A DNA stretch of 44,212 nt, taken from NCBI GenBank assembly GCA_023667045.1, contig JAMPAU010000001.1:1032569-1076780 (forward strand), in the 5' to 3' direction. The notes beneath the pieces are model-generated. The model saw only the letters and a list, made by a program, of their open reading frames with translations, was not told the origin of the DNA and searched no databases. Below, one piece after another: positions 1 to 7,292 of the stretch. Made by a program: the position numbers and the translations under genes. The stretch comes from Ruminococcus flavefaciens (GTDB lineage: Bacteria; Bacillota; Clostridia; Oscillospirales; Ruminococcaceae). Numbering within the stretch: the first letter of the stretch is position 1; the number at the start of each line of letters is the position of its first letter.

Positions 1-25
1 GAAAGTAGAACAATGCCGGCACTTA

Positions 26-57
26 TTAAATCAGAAGTCACAAGGCTTCTGATTTAA
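26..57. terminator. Inverted repeat upstream of tRNA
   Basis: A perfect 12-bp stem (TTAAATCAGAAG / CTTCTGATTTAA) with an 8-nt loop lies just before the tRNA. There is no long T-run on either side, so it may be a weak terminator or processing hairpin of the gene to the left, which is outside the window. Confidence 0.4.
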
Positions 58-64
58 ACCATGA

Positions 65-138
65 GGGCCATTAGCTCAGTTGGTTAGAGCATCCGGCTCA
101 TAACCGGACGGTCTGGGGTTCGAGTCCCTAATGGCCCA
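65..138 (+). tRNA. tRNA with CAU anticodon (Ile2 or elongator Met)
   Basis: The cloverleaf can be folded by eye. The acceptor stem GGGCCAT (65-71) pairs with ATGGCCC (131-137), the anticodon stem CCGG/CCGG encloses loop CTCATAA with anticodon CAT (99-101), and the T-arm carries GGTTCGAGTCC. A138 is the discriminator and CCA is not encoded. A CAU anticodon is shared by initiator Met, elongator Met and lysidine-modified Ile2. The first acceptor pair G-C argues against an initiator. The GGxCC-type acceptor resembles the Firmicutes Ile2 form, but Met versus Ile2 cannot be settled by eye. Confidence 0.93.
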
Positions 139-153
139 CTTAATATTATTATA

Positions 154-178
154 AAGTCCGATTTTTCGGGCTTTTTTT
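154..178 (+). terminator. Rho-independent terminator after tRNA
   Basis: The 8-bp stem AAGTCCGA / TCGGGCTT with a TTTT loop is followed by a run of T. The T-run ends just before the ribosome binding site of the next gene, so tRNA transcription should stop here. Confidence 0.7.
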
Positions 179-194
179 GCATGGAGGAATAAAT

Positions 195-1016
195 TTGTCA
201 GAAGATACAATCGTAACTGAATTTAACAAGACCATATGGAAAAATTTTCTGAAAGGTCTTAAAACATACCAGCTTATTGAGGACGGTGATAAAATAGCAG
301 TCTGTATTTCCGGCGGTAAAGATTCAATGCTTATGGCTAAGTGTATGCAGAGGTGGCACCGTTACGGAAATGTAGATTTTGAGGTTTGTTTTATTGTAAT
401 GAACCCCGGTTACAGTGAAAAAAACTTCCGAAAAATAGAGGAAAACGCTGAAAAACTTGGTTTGCCGATGCAGATTTTTGAGACAAAAATTTTTGAATCG
501 GTTGCCAAAGAAAAGCATAATCCATGTTTTTTGTGTTCACGGCTTAGACGTGGCTATCTTTATAAAACCGCTCAAGAGTTGGGTTGCAATAAGATAGCCC
601 TTGGACATCATTTTGACGACGTGATAGAGACCATTCTTATGGGTATGCTGTACGGTTCGCAGATGCAGACCATGATGCCGAAAATCCACAGCGAAAATTA
701 CAAGGGTATGGAAGTTATCCGTCCGCTTTACCTTGTGCGTGAGGGAAATATAATAAAATGGGCAGAATCCAATGAACTCAGCTTTATAGACTGTGCCTGT
801 CGTGTTACTGAGGGTCGGGAAGTTCAGCCGTCAAAGCGTCTGGAAATAAAAAATCTGCTAAAACAGCTCCGTGCGGTAAATCCTGAAGTGGATATGAATA
901 TTTTCCGGAGTGCCGAAAACGTCAATTTGCAGACCCTTATTTCTTATCATATTGGCGACGAGTATCATCATTTTTTGGACAGCTACGGCGACGGAAAAAG
1001 TGTTCGTGGTACATGA
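195..1016 (+). CDS. TtcA-like tRNA 2-thiolation PP-loop ATPase
   Basis: Member of the TtcA/TilS N-type ATP pyrophosphatase superfamily. TtcA proteins thiolate C32 of some tRNAs, using ATP to adenylate the base and an Fe-S cluster to handle sulfur. Visible motifs, numbered from the start chosen here: PP-loop SGGKDS (39-44), CxxC (Cys111, Cys114) followed by SRLRRG, the LGHHFDD motif (~136-142), and a third cysteine region CAC (200-202). This is the TtcA cysteine arrangement for a [4Fe-4S] cluster. I chose TTG at 195 because GGAGGA (183-188) sits at proper spacing; an upstream TTG at 177 lies inside the terminator T-run. Length, 273 aa, is usual. The gene directly follows a tRNA gene, but the terminator between them argues against cotranscription. 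The exact thiolated base is not known for this subgroup. Confidence 0.85.
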   Translation: MSEDTIVTEFNKTIWKNFLKGLKTYQLIEDGDKIAVCISGGKDSMLMAKCMQRWHRYGNVDFEVCFIVMNPGYSEKNFRKIEENAEKLGLPMQIFETKIFESVAKEKHNPCFLCSRLRRGYLYKTAQELGCNKIALGHHFDDVIETILMGMLYGSQMQTMMPKIHSENYKGMEVIRPLYLVREGNIIKWAESNELSFIDCACRVTEGREVQPSKRLEIKNLLKQLRAVNPEVDMNIFRSAENVNLQTLISYHIGDEYHHFLDSYGDGKSVRGT

Positions 1017-1026
1017 AAAATTTTTC

Positions 1027-1055
1027 TTTACATTCTTAGGATTTGGTGATATAAT
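1027..1055 (+). promoter_or_regulatory. SigA promoter of the FNT gene
   Basis: TTTACA (1027-1032), 17-bp spacer, TATAAT (1050-1055), upstream of the GTG start at 1088. Confidence 0.75.
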
Positions 1056-1087
1056 ATATAGGAAATATTAATGAAAGGAGTGTTAAA

Positions 1088-1711
1088 GTGAAAAGATTTG
1101 CAGATATTCTGTTAAGGGCGATTGCTACAGGTTTTGCTATCGGTATCGGCGGAGTGGTGTATCTTTCGTGTGACAATAAGTACATAGGGGCATTTTTGTT
1201 CGGCACTGGACTTTTTGTAATACTTAGTTTCGGGTTCAATCTTTTTACCGGAAAGGTCGGCTATGCTGTTGAAAACAAGCCCCCATATCTGATAGACCTT
1301 GCTGTTATATGGCTCGGAAATCTTATCGGCACTGCCCTAACTGCCGGACTGATTCTATGTACGAGAATTTCTGGAATAGGCGAAAAGGCAAAGGCAATAT
1401 GTGATGTGAAACTCGGCGACACGCTTTTAAGCAACTTTATTCTTGCCTTTTTCTGCGGAATGCTCATGTTTATTGCGGCGGACGGCTACAAAAATATAAG
1501 CAATACAGCCGGAAAAATGCTTGCGATATTTCTTCCGGTCGTGGTTTTCATTCTGAGCGGATTTGAGCATTGTGTTGCAAATATGTTTTATTTTACGATT
1601 GCACAGGTGTGGTCACTGAAAACATTCGGTTATCTTATTGTAATGAGTTTAGGAAACTCCGCCGGAGGTATTTTCATACCGCTTTTAAGAAAAGGCTTTG
1701 CGAAAAAGTAA
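1088..1711 (+). CDS. Formate/nitrite transporter family membrane protein (short)
   Basis: Hydrophobic protein of 207 aa with about six membrane segments. FNT-like features include an N-terminal helix with GFAIGIGGVVYLS, the FNLFTGKVGY loop, and a late segment GFEHCVANMFYFTIA close to the FNT signature GFEHSVANM. FNT channels (FocA, NirC, HSC) are pentameric and move formate, nitrite or hydrosulfide with protons. Typical members have 250-280 aa, so this one is short, mainly at the termini and loops. The GTG start at 1088 has GAAAGGAG 8 nt upstream. It has its own promoter and a terminator shared with the convergent gene. Substrate is not decidable here; formate export would suit a fermentative anaerobe. 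Confidence 0.85.
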   Translation: MKRFADILLRAIATGFAIGIGGVVYLSCDNKYIGAFLFGTGLFVILSFGFNLFTGKVGYAVENKPPYLIDLAVIWLGNLIGTALTAGLILCTRISGIGEKAKAICDVKLGDTLLSNFILAFFCGMLMFIAADGYKNISNTAGKMLAIFLPVVVFILSGFEHCVANMFYFTIAQVWSLKTFGYLIVMSLGNSAGGIFIPLLRKGFAKK

Positions 1712-1716
1712 AAAAG

Positions 1717-1751
1717 AACTTCCGATACTATGAGTACCGGAAGTTTTTTTA
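1717..1751. terminator. Bidirectional terminator
   Basis: AACTTCCG...CGGAAGTT stem with T-runs on both strands, between the convergent FNT and transglutaminase-dockerin genes. Confidence 0.85.
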
Positions 1752-1763
1752 TTTCCCGAAAAT

Positions 1764-3230
1764 TTACATTTTGGATAATAAGAGCTGTCTCATCAGAACA
1801 ACGTCGAAAGAATCGGTCAAGCCGTCGCCGTTGAAGTCGCAAGAAAACTCAACGGTTTTGCCCAGCACTGCATTTGAGCAATAAACGAGGTCAGCGATAT
1901 TTACTTTGCCGTCATGGTTGAGGTCACCGGAGAGGTCGGGCTTCGGGGCGGTAGTTTCAGTAGTAGATGATGTTGTTGAGGTAGTTGTAGAAGTATTAGT
2001 GGTTGAGGTGGAAGTTTTTGTAGTTGTAGTGGAATCAGATGTAGTGGTGGTTGAAGTGGTAGAAGATGACGACGTTGTGGTAGAGGTTGTAGTAGTAGAT
2101 GATGTTGTTGTGGAAGTAGTTGTGGTAGTAGATGTAGTAGTAGAAGAAGTAGCGGTAGTAGAAAATACATAATCGGACTCGGAGATTTCGGGATAAACAA
2201 TATTAGTATAGTCATGCTTGCCGTTTTCAGAGTGTTTTATGTTGAAACTGTCTGAACCTTTAAGGAAGTACTCGTATTTCAGTTCAGCACCATTTTTGCC
2301 GTCGAGGTCGTCCCAAGTCACATCAACAGCGTACCATTTGCCGTCTTCCATTTGAACATAGTCCCACATATGAGCGGTACGGTCTGTTTCGTTGAAGTTT
2401 CCGAAAACAAGCACGCACGGTATATCAAGCCTGTCGCATATGAGTTTAAAAGCCTTTGAATAGCCCTCGCAGACAACACCCGGCTGGACTATTGCACCAA
2501 CCGCTGAACTATAGAAATCGGCGTTTACATCGTAATATGTAAAGTTGCATATATAGTCGTGGATTGATTTAAGCTGTTCATATCTTGAATCGCCCTCAAC
2601 CGGAAAATCTTCAACGGCATTTTCAAGCAGGGTTTTGTATTCTTTCACGCCGTCGAGAGAGCCGTAAGCGTCATGATAGGCAGGGGTAAAGACGAGAGAG
2701 TATATAGTTACGCTGTATTTTCCGGTTTTCCAGTCACGCTTTGTATTGGAATTGCCTATACCTATTGAAAGTTTCGCCTCATTAATCCAGAAGATTTCCG
2801 GCATATCAAGCAGGAGTGCGTCAATACCGTTTTTGCAGTTGCTAAAAATACTGCTGCTGAAAACCGCCTCGTCTTCTTCCGTATAACTGCTTGAAGACGG
2901 CAGGTGACTGAGGGTCATTGAAACAGGTTCGGGGAAAGTTACGGTTATCTTTTCAGTAGAGGGAGTGACGAGAGATGACATAGCATCATAGACGGCAAGA
3001 TTATTTGGGTCAAGCTGTTCACGGAAATTATATGCAAACTCACTGTTATTTGAGAGTATGGCAGGAGTATCGGAAAAGCTTAGACTGATGTCTTCAAAAG
3101 TAAATTCCATTTCAGAAAAGCTCTCTGTAACGTTTTCGGAATTTACGGCATAAGCTGAAAGCATGGTATTTCCGGCAAAGGTGTTTGTTACAGCCAAAAT
3201 GCACAGGGCAGGCAGAAATAATTTTTTCAT
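1764..3230 (-). CDS. Secreted transglutaminase-like protein with C-terminal dockerin
   Basis: 488-aa exported protein. Residues 1-25 form a signal peptide. The transglutaminase/cysteine-protease-like domain spans about 215-330, with a complete triad Cys254 (VVCEGYSKAF), His287 (AHMWDYV) and Asp303 (YAVDVTWDD). A nearly pure Thr/Ser linker follows (357-428). The type I dockerin (about 434-486) has two loops, DLNHDGKVN and DFNGDGLTD, each followed by a helix. Dockerins bind cohesins, so the enzyme probably docks on a cellulosome or cell-surface scaffold. Substrate is unknown; proteolysis and crosslinking are both possible for this fold. Start: ATG with GGAGG 9 nt upstream. The gene is monocistronic with its own promoter and a terminator shared with the FNT gene. 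Confidence 0.9.
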   Translation of the reverse strand: MKKLFLPALCILAVTNTFAGNTMLSAYAVNSENVTESFSEMEFTFEDISLSFSDTPAILSNNSEFAYNFREQLDPNNLAVYDAMSSLVTPSTEKITVTFPEPVSMTLSHLPSSSSYTEEDEAVFSSSIFSNCKNGIDALLLDMPEIFWINEAKLSIGIGNSNTKRDWKTGKYSVTIYSLVFTPAYHDAYGSLDGVKEYKTLLENAVEDFPVEGDSRYEQLKSIHDYICNFTYYDVNADFYSSAVGAIVQPGVVCEGYSKAFKLICDRLDIPCVLVFGNFNETDRTAHMWDYVQMEDGKWYAVDVTWDDLDGKNGAELKYEYFLKGSDSFNIKHSENGKHDYTNIVYPEISESDYVFSTTATSSTTTSTTTTTSTTTSSTTTTSTTTSSSSTTSTTTTSDSTTTTKTSTSTTNTSTTTSTTSSTTETTAPKPDLSGDLNHDGKVNIADLVYCSNAVLGKTVEFSCDFNGDGLTDSFDVVLMRQLLLSKM

Positions 3231-3292
3231 GGTTAATAACCTCCGTATTCAGTAAAATATTCCCATTCCCTTTGATGTTCTGTATTTATTAT

Positions 3293-3321
3293 ATTATACA
3301 ATAAAAATGCGGTTCTGTCAA
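3293..3321 (-). promoter_or_regulatory. SigA promoter of the transglutaminase-dockerin gene
   Basis: On the minus strand: TTGACA, 17-bp spacer, TATAAT, both consensus hexamers. Confidence 0.85.
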
Positions 3322-3425
3322 TAAAAATTATCAAACCTAAACACAACGGCAAGTCAGTGGGGGCTGTTATGTAGAAATATACAAAAAAAATCACTTTTAG
3401 GGTTGAATATTTGTTATATTGTCGC

Positions 3426-3454
3426 TTGAAAAAATTCCGGTACTGTGATATACT
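3426..3454 (+). promoter_or_regulatory. SigA promoter of the aminotransferase gene
   Basis: TTGAAA, 17-bp spacer, TATACT, about 45 bp before the ATG at 3499. It is back-to-back with the divergent promoter at 3293-3321. Confidence 0.75.
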
Positions 3455-3498
3455 TGTAATTGGGCAATTTTACATTATGTAAAGGAGAGTTTCTAAAA

Positions 3499-4773
3499 AT
3501 GAATTTATTTCAGATGAACAGAAATGAGCTTGAGACTTTCAAGAATGAAACTGAAGCTCAGTACAATGATTTTAAGGCACTGGGACTTAGTCTCAATATG
3601 TCAAGAGGAAATCCGTGCAAGGAACAGCTTGAGCTTAGTCTTGATATGCTGAATGTCTTTGACGACGGCGATTTCAAGAGCGAAAACGGCATTGATGTCC
3701 GTAACTACGGTATGCTCGACGGTATTCCGGAGGCAAAGAAATTTTTTGCTGATATGATTGGCGTTTCAGACGATGAGGTTATTATTTTCGGAAACTCCAG
3801 TCTTAATGCTATGTTTTGGGCAGTACAAACAGCTTACAATAAGGGCATTCTCGGTGCTACACCATGGTCAAAACTCGATAAGGTCAAGTTCCTCTGCCCT
3901 GTGCCGGGATATGACAGACATTTCAAGGTTACTGAATTTTTCGGCGTTGAGATGATTAATATTCCCATGACTGCTACTGGTCCGGATATGGACATGATTG
4001 AAAAGCTTGTTTCAGAAGATGATTCTATAAAGGGCATTTGGTGCGTTCCTCAGTACTCAAACCCCGACGGCATTTCATACAGCGACGAAACTGTAAAGCG
4101 TTTTGCAAACCTCAAGCCCCTTGCAAAAGATTTCCGTATTTTTTGGGATAACGCTTACTGTATTCACCACCTCACAGAAAACCCGAAACTCATTCTCAAT
4201 ATTCTTGACGAAGCTAAAAAAGCCGGAAATGAAGATATTGTTTATATTTTCGGTTCTACATCAAAGATTACATTCCCTGGTGCTGGCGTTGCTGTAATGG
4301 GTGCAAGCAAGAAGAATGTTGACGAACTCAAAAAGTATCTCGGCATAAGCATTATCAGCTATGACAAGATGAATCAGCTCCGTCATGTGAAGTTTTTTGG
4401 AAACTTTGAGGGTATGTGCGAGCATATGAAAAAGCACCGTGACATTATCGCTCCTAAGTTCAACCACGTATGCGAGGCACTCGAAAAGGAAATTGCACCT
4501 CTCGGAATCGGTTCATGGACTGTGCCGGAGGGTGGTTATTTCATTTCTTTCAACGCTCCTGACGGCTGTGCAAAGAGAATAGTTCAGCTCTGTGCTGAGG
4601 CAGGCGTAACTCTTACCGGAGCAGGTGCTACATTCCCGTACGGTAAAGACCCCGACGACAAAAATATCCGTCTCGCTCCTACTTATCCGTCTATGGACGA
4701 ACTCAAAAAGGCTATGGAACTTTTCATTATCTGTGTGAAACTCGCAAGTGCTGAAAAACTCCTTGCTGAATAA
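3499..4773 (+). CDS. Aspartate aminotransferase, MocR-type class I fold (subgroup Ic-like)
   Basis: PLP-dependent aminotransferase of the Aminotran_MocR family, whose studied members include the Corynebacterium aspartate aminotransferase. Expected reaction: aspartate + 2-oxoglutarate to oxaloacetate + glutamate in the cytoplasm. Visible residues, numbered from the ATG at 3499: the substrate-carboxylate Asn in SNPDG (188), Asp217 and Tyr220 (WDNAY) for PLP pyridine and phenol contacts, and the Schiff-base Lys256 in FGSTSKITFPGAG. Length is 424 aa, normal for the family. This start has AAAGGAGAG at good spacing; an upstream in-frame ATG at 3460 lacks an SD. It is a single gene with its own promoter and terminator. 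Confidence 0.88.
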   Translation: MNLFQMNRNELETFKNETEAQYNDFKALGLSLNMSRGNPCKEQLELSLDMLNVFDDGDFKSENGIDVRNYGMLDGIPEAKKFFADMIGVSDDEVIIFGNSSLNAMFWAVQTAYNKGILGATPWSKLDKVKFLCPVPGYDRHFKVTEFFGVEMINIPMTATGPDMDMIEKLVSEDDSIKGIWCVPQYSNPDGISYSDETVKRFANLKPLAKDFRIFWDNAYCIHHLTENPKLILNILDEAKKAGNEDIVYIFGSTSKITFPGAGVAVMGASKKNVDELKKYLGISIISYDKMNQLRHVKFFGNFEGMCEHMKKHRDIIAPKFNHVCEALEKEIAPLGIGSWTVPEGGYFISFNAPDGCAKRIVQLCAEAGVTLTGAGATFPYGKDPDDKNIRLAPTYPSMDELKKAMELFIICVKLASAEKLLAE

Positions 4774-4784
4774 TAAAAAAATAT

Positions 4785-4816
4785 GTCCGGTGCTGTGAAG
4801 TGCCGGACTTTTATTT
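4785..4816 (+). terminator. Terminator of the aminotransferase gene
   Basis: GTCCGG...CCGGAC stem followed by TTTTATTT. Confidence 0.8.
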
Positions 4817-4865
4817 CTGTAACAATATATCAGCCGTCCGCATAGAATACCATGAGGTGATGTAT

Positions 4866-5558
4866 ATGATAACAAACGGTATAGATGTTTCACAGTGGCA
4901 GGGTATTATAAACTGGCAGGAAGTAAAGACGGATTTCTGTATAATGCGTGCCGGTTATGGACGGCTTGCGTCACAGAGGGATAAGTTCTTTGATGAGAAT
5001 TACAACGGCTGTAAAAATAATTCGATTCCGTGCGGTGCTTACTGGTACTCGTACGCCCTCACGCCCGAAGAAGCCGTACAGGAAGCTAACGCCTGTATGC
5101 AGGTTATAAAGGGGAAAAAATTTGAATATCCGATATATTTTGACGTTGAGGAACAGAGCCAGTTTGCACTTGGTAAAAATGCCGTCAGTAGTATAATAAG
5201 GGCTTTCATGGAGACCCTCGAAAATGCAGGTTACTGGACGGGGCTGTATATGAGTTCGTACTATCTTGAAAACTACACCGACGATGATATAAAAGTAAAA
5301 TATGCCCTGTGGGTTGCGGACTATACGGAAAACGCACCTACTTATGACGGCGTGTACGGTATGTGGCAGAAGTCCGCTACCGGAACGGTAAACGGTATAG
5401 ACGGCGACGTTGACCTTGACGAGTGCTATGTTGACTATCCGGAAGACATGAAAACAGCAGGTCTTAATGGTTACGACAGACCGCCCGACAAGAAAACCGT
5501 AAGCATTACGGCGACTATAGACGGAGTGAATTATTCCGGCGAACTGACCGAAATATAA
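4866..5558 (+). CDS. GH25 muramidase (lysozyme-type)
   Basis: Single-domain glycoside hydrolase family 25 protein, 230 aa. The N-terminal strand GIDVSQWQG carries the first acidic residue and IYFDVEEQ the catalytic Asp/Glu pair; RAGYG, WVADY and MWQKS are typical barrel strands. GH25 enzymes cut the beta-1,4 bond between MurNAc and GlcNAc in peptidoglycan. No signal peptide or wall-binding module is present, so it probably acts inside the cell, in a spore mother cell, or after lysis. ATG at 4866 is preferred because GAGGTGA (4854-4860) is properly spaced; the ATG at 4860 overlaps the SD. The C-terminal ~25 residues look like a separate beta-strand extension. Neighbouring cortex-lytic genes suggest a shared role in peptidoglycan turnover. 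Confidence 0.88.
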   Translation: MITNGIDVSQWQGIINWQEVKTDFCIMRAGYGRLASQRDKFFDENYNGCKNNSIPCGAYWYSYALTPEEAVQEANACMQVIKGKKFEYPIYFDVEEQSQFALGKNAVSSIIRAFMETLENAGYWTGLYMSSYYLENYTDDDIKVKYALWVADYTENAPTYDGVYGMWQKSATGTVNGIDGDVDLDECYVDYPEDMKTAGLNGYDRPPDKKTVSITATIDGVNYSGELTEI

Positions 5559-5567
5559 AAACAAAAA

Positions 5568-5595
5568 GCCTGTATCTTGCGGTACAGGTTTTTTG
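5568..5595 (+). terminator. Terminator of the GH25 gene
   Basis: GCCTGTATC...GGTACAGGT hairpin followed by a T-run. Confidence 0.8.
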
Positions 5596-5640
5596 TGCGG
5601 GATATGAAAATTTTCACCAAACTTTCATCAAACTATCACG

Positions 5641-5660
5641 TTTTTTTTTTTTTTTTTTTT
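5641..5660 (+). repeat. Poly-T tract of 20 in the promoter region of the NPCBM gene
   Basis: An uninterrupted run of 20 T lies just before TATGCT (5663-5668), a possible -10 element, and about 49 bp before the ATG at 5709. Tracts this long are prone to slipped-strand length change. It is the longest homopolymer I saw in the window. Confidence 0.95.
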
Positions 5661-5708
5661 GCTATGCTATCACATAGAAGTAAATTTTCATACAGGAGGT
5701 TTAAAACT

Positions 5709-6419
5709 ATGGGAGACTTTGACAAGAAAAAAGCGTGGGGTATCGGCGGTGTGCTTACAGGATTAGCGGCAGTAATTGCAGTACTGGCTAATTTGTCTCA
5801 GATTGTAGAGGGAGTAAGAGATTTTTTTGACAAGCCGGAAAAATCAGTAACTACTACTTCTATTGTGGAGACAGTCGAAAAAGAACCCGAAGAAACAGTG
5901 GTTGAGCAGGAGGACGTTATTCAAGCTGAGGAGAATTATGCAGAAGTCGTTGAAGAAGTACCGCCCACTGAGCCACAGCCTACAGTTGTGTATCTTGATA
6001 GTCTGAAAGTAGCTGAATCAAATGGATTTTATGAAAATGAAGTATCAGCAGAAAGCACTGTCGGTGATAAATATATAGGTCATATTATGACTATCGGACA
6101 CGTTGGCGTTTGTGATTCTGAAACAGAATTTGGAATGTTTTATTTAGGAGGAAAATATAAAATATTAAGTGGAAATATTGCAATTAATGATACGAGCTGG
6201 GAAGGTGCAAGAGGCGAATTATCAATATCATGTGATGATAATGTTATTTATACAACCGAAGAAATGGGAAGAGCTACCGCACCGTTTCCTTTGCCGGAAA
6301 ATTTAAGTGTTGAGGGTTGCCAATGGTTAAAAATTTCATTAGTCAATTATGGCGGTACATGGAATGCTGGTTGGGATAAAAAAACAAATGTTATACTTGC
6401 CGACTGGAAATTAGAATAA
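5709..6419 (+). CDS. Membrane-anchored NPCBM-domain protein
   Basis: 236-aa protein. Residues ~10-32 (WGIGGVLTGLAAVIAVLANL) form one membrane anchor, ~40-90 a Glu/Val/Pro-rich acidic stalk, and ~95-236 a beta-rich module resembling the NPCBM family (novel putative carbohydrate-binding module). NPCBM features include YIGHIMTIGH near the start, a central DTSWEGARGELSISCDDN segment, and the end CQWLKISLVNYG...VILADWKLE. NPCBM modules are thought to bind glycans, so this is probably a surface glycan-binding or sensor protein with no catalytic domain. ATG at 5709 follows AGGAGGT. The reading frame stays open upstream through the T20 tract, but no SD supports an earlier start. Expression may depend on tract length. 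Confidence 0.75.
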   Translation: MGDFDKKKAWGIGGVLTGLAAVIAVLANLSQIVEGVRDFFDKPEKSVTTTSIVETVEKEPEETVVEQEDVIQAEENYAEVVEEVPPTEPQPTVVYLDSLKVAESNGFYENEVSAESTVGDKYIGHIMTIGHVGVCDSETEFGMFYLGGKYKILSGNIAINDTSWEGARGELSISCDDNVIYTTEEMGRATAPFPLPENLSVEGCQWLKISLVNYGGTWNAGWDKKTNVILADWKLE

Positions 6420-6425
6420 TAAATA

Positions 6426-6455
6426 CCGCCCTTTTTATCGGGGCGGATTTTTTTG
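6426..6455 (+). terminator. Terminator of the NPCBM gene
   Basis: CCGCCC...GGGCGG stem followed by ATTTTTTTT. Confidence 0.85.
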
Positions 6456-6457
6456 TA

Positions 6458-6484
6458 ATAATATGGAAGTCTCCGGCATATACT
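6458..6484 (+). promoter_or_regulatory. Possible SigE/SigK-type sporulation promoter
   Basis: ATA (6458-6460), 16 bp, CATATACT (6477-6484) fits the mother-cell -10 pattern CATANNNT with a short -35. It precedes a SleC-like operon, where such control would be expected. The -35 element is weak evidence by itself. Confidence 0.4.
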
Positions 6485-6512
6485 TGACAAGAAACTTTAT
6501 GGAGGCGATTGA

Positions 6513-7274
6513 ATGGACAAAAACGCTATCGAACAATACAAGCGTGAAATGATGAAACTGTACGGCAAGAGTACTGTTCCGGCAGACGAAAGTAAGCCGG
6601 TGACAAAAGAAGAACCAGTACCGGTAGTTGAGGAGGCAAATGAAACGTCCGCACTTGAACCCATAGCACCGGAGCAGGTGAGCAGTCCGCAGACATACGA
6701 GGAACAGCACCCAGTCTCTGAGGAGATAGAGGACGTTGACGAAAATGCTCCCGATGATACGGCTTATTCCGTGAATGAACGCTACCCCGAACCCGACCTA
6801 TCGGAGATTAAATTAGGCGAAGAACGTTCTTCTAATCCGTCGCTGGCTGAATATCCCTCTGAAGTAAGCATGGGAAACTCAACCGGATATATACTTGTCA
6901 ACACACGCACCGGAGAGGATTCTTCCCCCGTCATAAACGCCTCAGTGATGATAACCGCTGTGGTGGACGGACGGCGTGAAATAATAGCCTCCGGAGTGAC
7001 CGACGAAAGCGGTGTAAGCCCGAAGTTTGCCGTACCTGCTCCTGACCTTATTCATTCACAGTCGCCGGACACACTCAAAAGACCGTACAGCCTTTACGAT
7101 ATAAGCGTGACAGCAGACAGATTTTTCAATGCAAGGAGCGTTGACGTGCCTGTTTTTTCGGGGATAACCTCTGTGCAGAATTTCGGCATGATACCGCTTC
7201 CGCTTATGATGAGTTCCAACGATGAGACAGTTACTTATATTAATCAAGAACCTAATTTCCCGTCCGGAAACTGA
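6513..7274 (+). CDS. SleC-type N-terminal beta-sandwich domain protein
   Basis: 253 aa. Residues 1-125 are acidic, Pro/Glu-rich and probably disordered. Residues ~128-232 form a carboxypeptidase-regulatory-like beta-sandwich (GYILVNTRTGEDSSPVINA, GVTDESGVSPKFAVPAP, RPYSLYDISVTADRFF, GITSVQNFGMIPLP). I recognise this pattern from the N-terminal part of clostridial spore-cortex-lytic SleC proteins. No catalytic residue is visible, so it is likely a substrate-positioning or chaperone-like partner. The next gene starts 18 bp downstream and encodes the remaining SleC-like modules. ATG 6513 has GGAGG upstream. There is no signal peptide. Confidence 0.65.
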   Translation: MDKNAIEQYKREMMKLYGKSTVPADESKPVTKEEPVPVVEEANETSALEPIAPEQVSSPQTYEEQHPVSEEIEDVDENAPDDTAYSVNERYPEPDLSEIKLGEERSSNPSLAEYPSEVSMGNSTGYILVNTRTGEDSSPVINASVMITAVVDGRREIIASGVTDESGVSPKFAVPAPDLIHSQSPDTLKRPYSLYDISVTADRFFNARSVDVPVFSGITSVQNFGMIPLPLMMSSNDETVTYINQEPNFPSGN

Positions 7275-7292
7275 CAAGGAAAGGATTTTCAT

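Noticed and set aside
1906-2172. Open frame rich in Val/Glu on the plus strand
   Set aside because: It is the antisense of the Thr-linker codons of the transglutaminase-dockerin gene; low complexity, no SD. The same applies at 19823-20140 and 40246-40431.
4840-4847. CATAGAAT as a sporulation -10 for the GH25 gene
   Set aside because: No matching -35 at suitable distance, and transcription would begin almost at the SD.
5577-5708. N-terminal extension of the NPCBM protein through the T20 tract
   Set aside because: The TTG start lies in the upstream terminator and has no SD; the ATG at 5709 has AGGAGGT and begins a sensible membrane anchor.
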